In this document: positions 40,810 to 42,125 of the stretch, one piece after another
Position numbering within the stretch: position 1 is the stretch's first letter
Layout: every line of letters starts with the position of its first letter
DNA from: Rhizobium sullae
GTDB taxonomy: Bacteria > Pseudomonadota > Alphaproteobacteria > Rhizobiales > Rhizobiaceae
Reading direction: 5' to 3'
NCBI RefSeq assembly: GCF_900169785.1
Contig: NZ_FWER01000051.1
Location: forward strand, 1-42,125
DNA length: 42,125 nt
The notes under the pieces: model-generated
Databases searched by the model: none
What the model saw: the letters and a program-made list of their open reading frames with translations, nothing else
Told to the model about the DNA's origin: nothing
Position numbers and translations under genes: made by a program

Positions 40810-42096
40810 CGGCGGCCGGTCCGGCAGCAAGGCAATTGCCTCGATCAACTCGGGACGGGCCAGCAGCCGGACCGGCCGGCGCCAATGGCTGACCCAGGTG
40901 ACCTCGACCGGATCGGCAGCAGGACTGATGCGCTGGACGGAGCGCTCGGGCACATCGGAGGCAACCGGTGCCACCCGATACACACGCTGGCCGCGGTTGC
41001 CGTAGATATCGATCAGCGGTGTGACGTCCTTTATCTCGTCCTCGACCAGCGAGGAGGATTTCTGGCGCTCCTCCAGCGGCTCAGCCATCACCGCAACCAG
41101 AGTGAGCTTCTCGATCCCGAAGCCGGGCTCGATCTTCTCCGTTCGATCGCGAAACAATTTCGTCAGCCACGCAACATCGCGCACTGGCTTCACCGTGCCG
41201 GCGCGGATTGCCTGCCGCGTACCGTCAACCTTTTCGACGATCAGGTCGGCGCGCCGAACACCAAGGCCGCGCCTCTGCAGCTCCTCGATCAGTTGCACGA
41301 CCAGACGGCCGACATATTTGTTGATGGTTTCGGCAGCACCGATCGGCTCGGCGAAGGCGCGGCTCACCTCGACGAGCTCGGCGGTGCGGATCGGATCGAT
41401 CGGTTCAGGGACGCGGCCGAACATCTGGTCCAGCCGCCGGCCAATCTCCGGACCGAAACGAAGCGTCAGCGGCGCGCGCGGCGTATTGGCCAATTCGCCG
41501 ATTGTCTGGAAACCGAGCGTGCGCAGATCGCTGACGACTTTCCCGGAAAGGCGCAGCAACGATATCGGTAGCTTTTCGACGGCGCGAACAGTCTCACCTG
41601 AAGGCACGATGACCGTTTCGCGGCTGATGGCGCGGGCGCAGGCGTGTGTTGCACCCCAGGTGTCGGCGATCGCGACACGGGGAGTGAGTTTTTTGGCCAG
41701 GAACTGATTGGCGATCTTCGACATCATGGCGAGCTCGCCGCCCTGCAGGTGATCGGCACCCTCCGTGTCCATGACGATCCCGTCGGTCCCATCGACTGCG
41801 ACGATCGGGGAATAGAGCGTCAGCGCCCAAAGCGTAATGCGTTCGAGTGCTGCGGCATCCATTGCAGGATCCGCATCGACCAGCATCAGGCCGCGGAACA
41901 GCGCCTGTGCTTTCGCCGCCGGCATGCCGACATGCACGCCGGCTTTTCGGGCGGCGGCGTCGGCAGCCGATACCCAGCGTTTCGAGCCGCTCCTGGCGAT
42001 CACGGCGATCGCCTGTTCAGGCGGAATAGACGGATCGGCGCGACGAATGCGATCCGTCGGCAGATCCGGAAGATAGATCGAGACGACCCTTGTCAT
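40138..42096 (-). CDS. imuB: ImuB-type Y-family polymerase-like protein, 3' end replaced by IS630 sequence
   Basis: 652-aa chimeric ORF from the ATG at 42096. Residues 1-429 are ImuB: RVVSIYLPDLPTDRIRRADP, SAADAAARKAGVHVGMPAAKAQALFRGL, VAVDGTDGIVMDTEGADHLQGGE, RVAIADTWGATHACAR, HWRRPVRLLARPELIEAIALLPDRPP. ImuB is a catalytically inactive Y-family scaffold that works with ImuA and DnaE2 in damage-induced mutagenesis. The expected ~60-100 C-terminal residues, including the region that contacts partners, are lost; from residue 434 the frame reads IS630 transposase, then out-of-frame sequence from about 557. dnaE2, usually downstream, is absent here. imuA is expected just beyond the right edge. 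Probably non-functional. Confidence 0.88.
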   Translation of the reverse strand: MTRVVSIYLPDLPTDRIRRADPSIPPEQAIAVIARSGSKRWVSAADAAARKAGVHVGMPAAKAQALFRGLMLVDADPAMDAAALERITLWALTLYSPIVAVDGTDGIVMDTEGADHLQGGELAMMSKIANQFLAKKLTPRVAIADTWGATHACARAISRETVIVPSGETVRAVEKLPISLLRLSGKVVSDLRTLGFQTIGELANTPRAPLTLRFGPEIGRRLDQMFGRVPEPIDPIRTAELVEVSRAFAEPIGAAETINKYVGRLVVQLIEELQRRGLGVRRADLIVEKVDGTRQAIRAGTVKPVRDVAWLTKLFRDRTEKIEPGFGIEKLTLVAVMAEPLEERQKSSSLVEDEIKDVTPLIDIYGNRGQRVYRVAPVASDVPERSVQRISPAADPVEVTWVSHWRRPVRLLARPELIEAIALLPDRPPKPRQKKMWCIAKIDGEYIARMEDLLDLYAEPSDPKRPVVCFDESPIQLIGEVRVPIVQKPGKRYRYDSEYKRNGMANLFIMVDANRSWRKVKVTDRRANEDFAVCMRDLVDLDYPDANRVRVVTDNLAEARRSCDVWNSTTRPAKRGGSIWPRSRSASCADSVLTAASTTATCPNPSLTPGSGVEPKVALKSDGCPRQTKPAKRWQVLSNTFVQRLIISGTSH

Positions 42097-42125
42097 CGCA
42101 CGCCCTCACGAGAAACTCAGCACAT

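Noticed and set aside
1..42125. tRNA, rRNA or attachment-site search by eye
   Set aside because: No T-arm or anticodon pattern and no flanking direct repeat was seen; a tRNAscan run would be needed to be sure.

Overview
The window reads as alphaproteobacterial, most likely Rhizobiales (Rhizobium/Agrobacterium/Ensifer/Mesorhizobium type). It is GC-rich, with ImuB-type mutagenesis DNA, DUF1254/DUF1214 proteins, IS5- and IS630-family elements and an Agrobacterium-like VirB/VirD4 conjugation system. Species and replicon (chromosome, megaplasmid or integrated element) cannot be decided. I see no replication initiator (repABC, trfA, repA types), no tyrosine integrase, no rRNA or tRNA and no CRISPR.

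Region 1 (1-7.1 kb) is envelope-related. A minus-strand set (92-aa protein, TPR membrane protein, SH3b exported protein running off the left edge) diverges from a plus-strand operon: outer-membrane beta-barrel, two exported DUF1254/DUF1214 proteins and a broken Tat-dependent sulfatase. Copies of a GTTACTGT(T/A)AC motif, one of them a perfect 7-1-7 dyad, lie in front of both gene sets.

Region 2 (7.1-13.7 kb) is the DNA-processing module. A VirC1-like ParA ATPase and a ribbon-helix-helix protein (VirC2-like) point left; MobC and a VirD2-like relaxase point right. The 680-bp gap between them holds a perfect 27-bp inverted repeat, 13-bp-phased TCGTGTG repeats with an overdrive-like core, an 11-bp hairpin and a TGGCAGGATA sequence matching the nicked core of T-DNA borders. 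This is a strong oriT candidate.

Region 3 (13.2-26.7 kb, minus strand) is a complete type IV secretion operon: virB1-B2-B3-B4, a second lytic transglycosylase, virB5, a small lipoprotein, virB6, B8, B9, B10, B11, virD4 and one unknown gene. Many stop and start codons overlap. Divergent from it (26.8-30.0 kb) is a plus-strand run of six small exported or membrane proteins; the first three are staphylococcal-nuclease-fold paralogues that seem to lack catalytic residues. A bidirectional terminator ends this run.

Region 4 (31-38.2 kb, minus strand) is the most unusual part. A resolvase is followed after 18 bp by a 1682-aa NERD nuclease / pseudokinase / protein kinase / UPF1-like SF1 helicase fusion. 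That gene overlaps by 4 bp a 493-aa partner with a probable winged helix. It looks like a two-gene genome-defence or DNA-surveillance cassette carried as cargo.

Region 5 (38.7-42.1 kb) is IS debris: a complete IS5-family element, a small orphan ORF, and an imuB whose 3' end is replaced by a decayed IS630-family transposase. Broken genes at both flanks (sulfatase on the left, imuB on the right) suggest that the conjugation and defence segment arrived by rearrangement.
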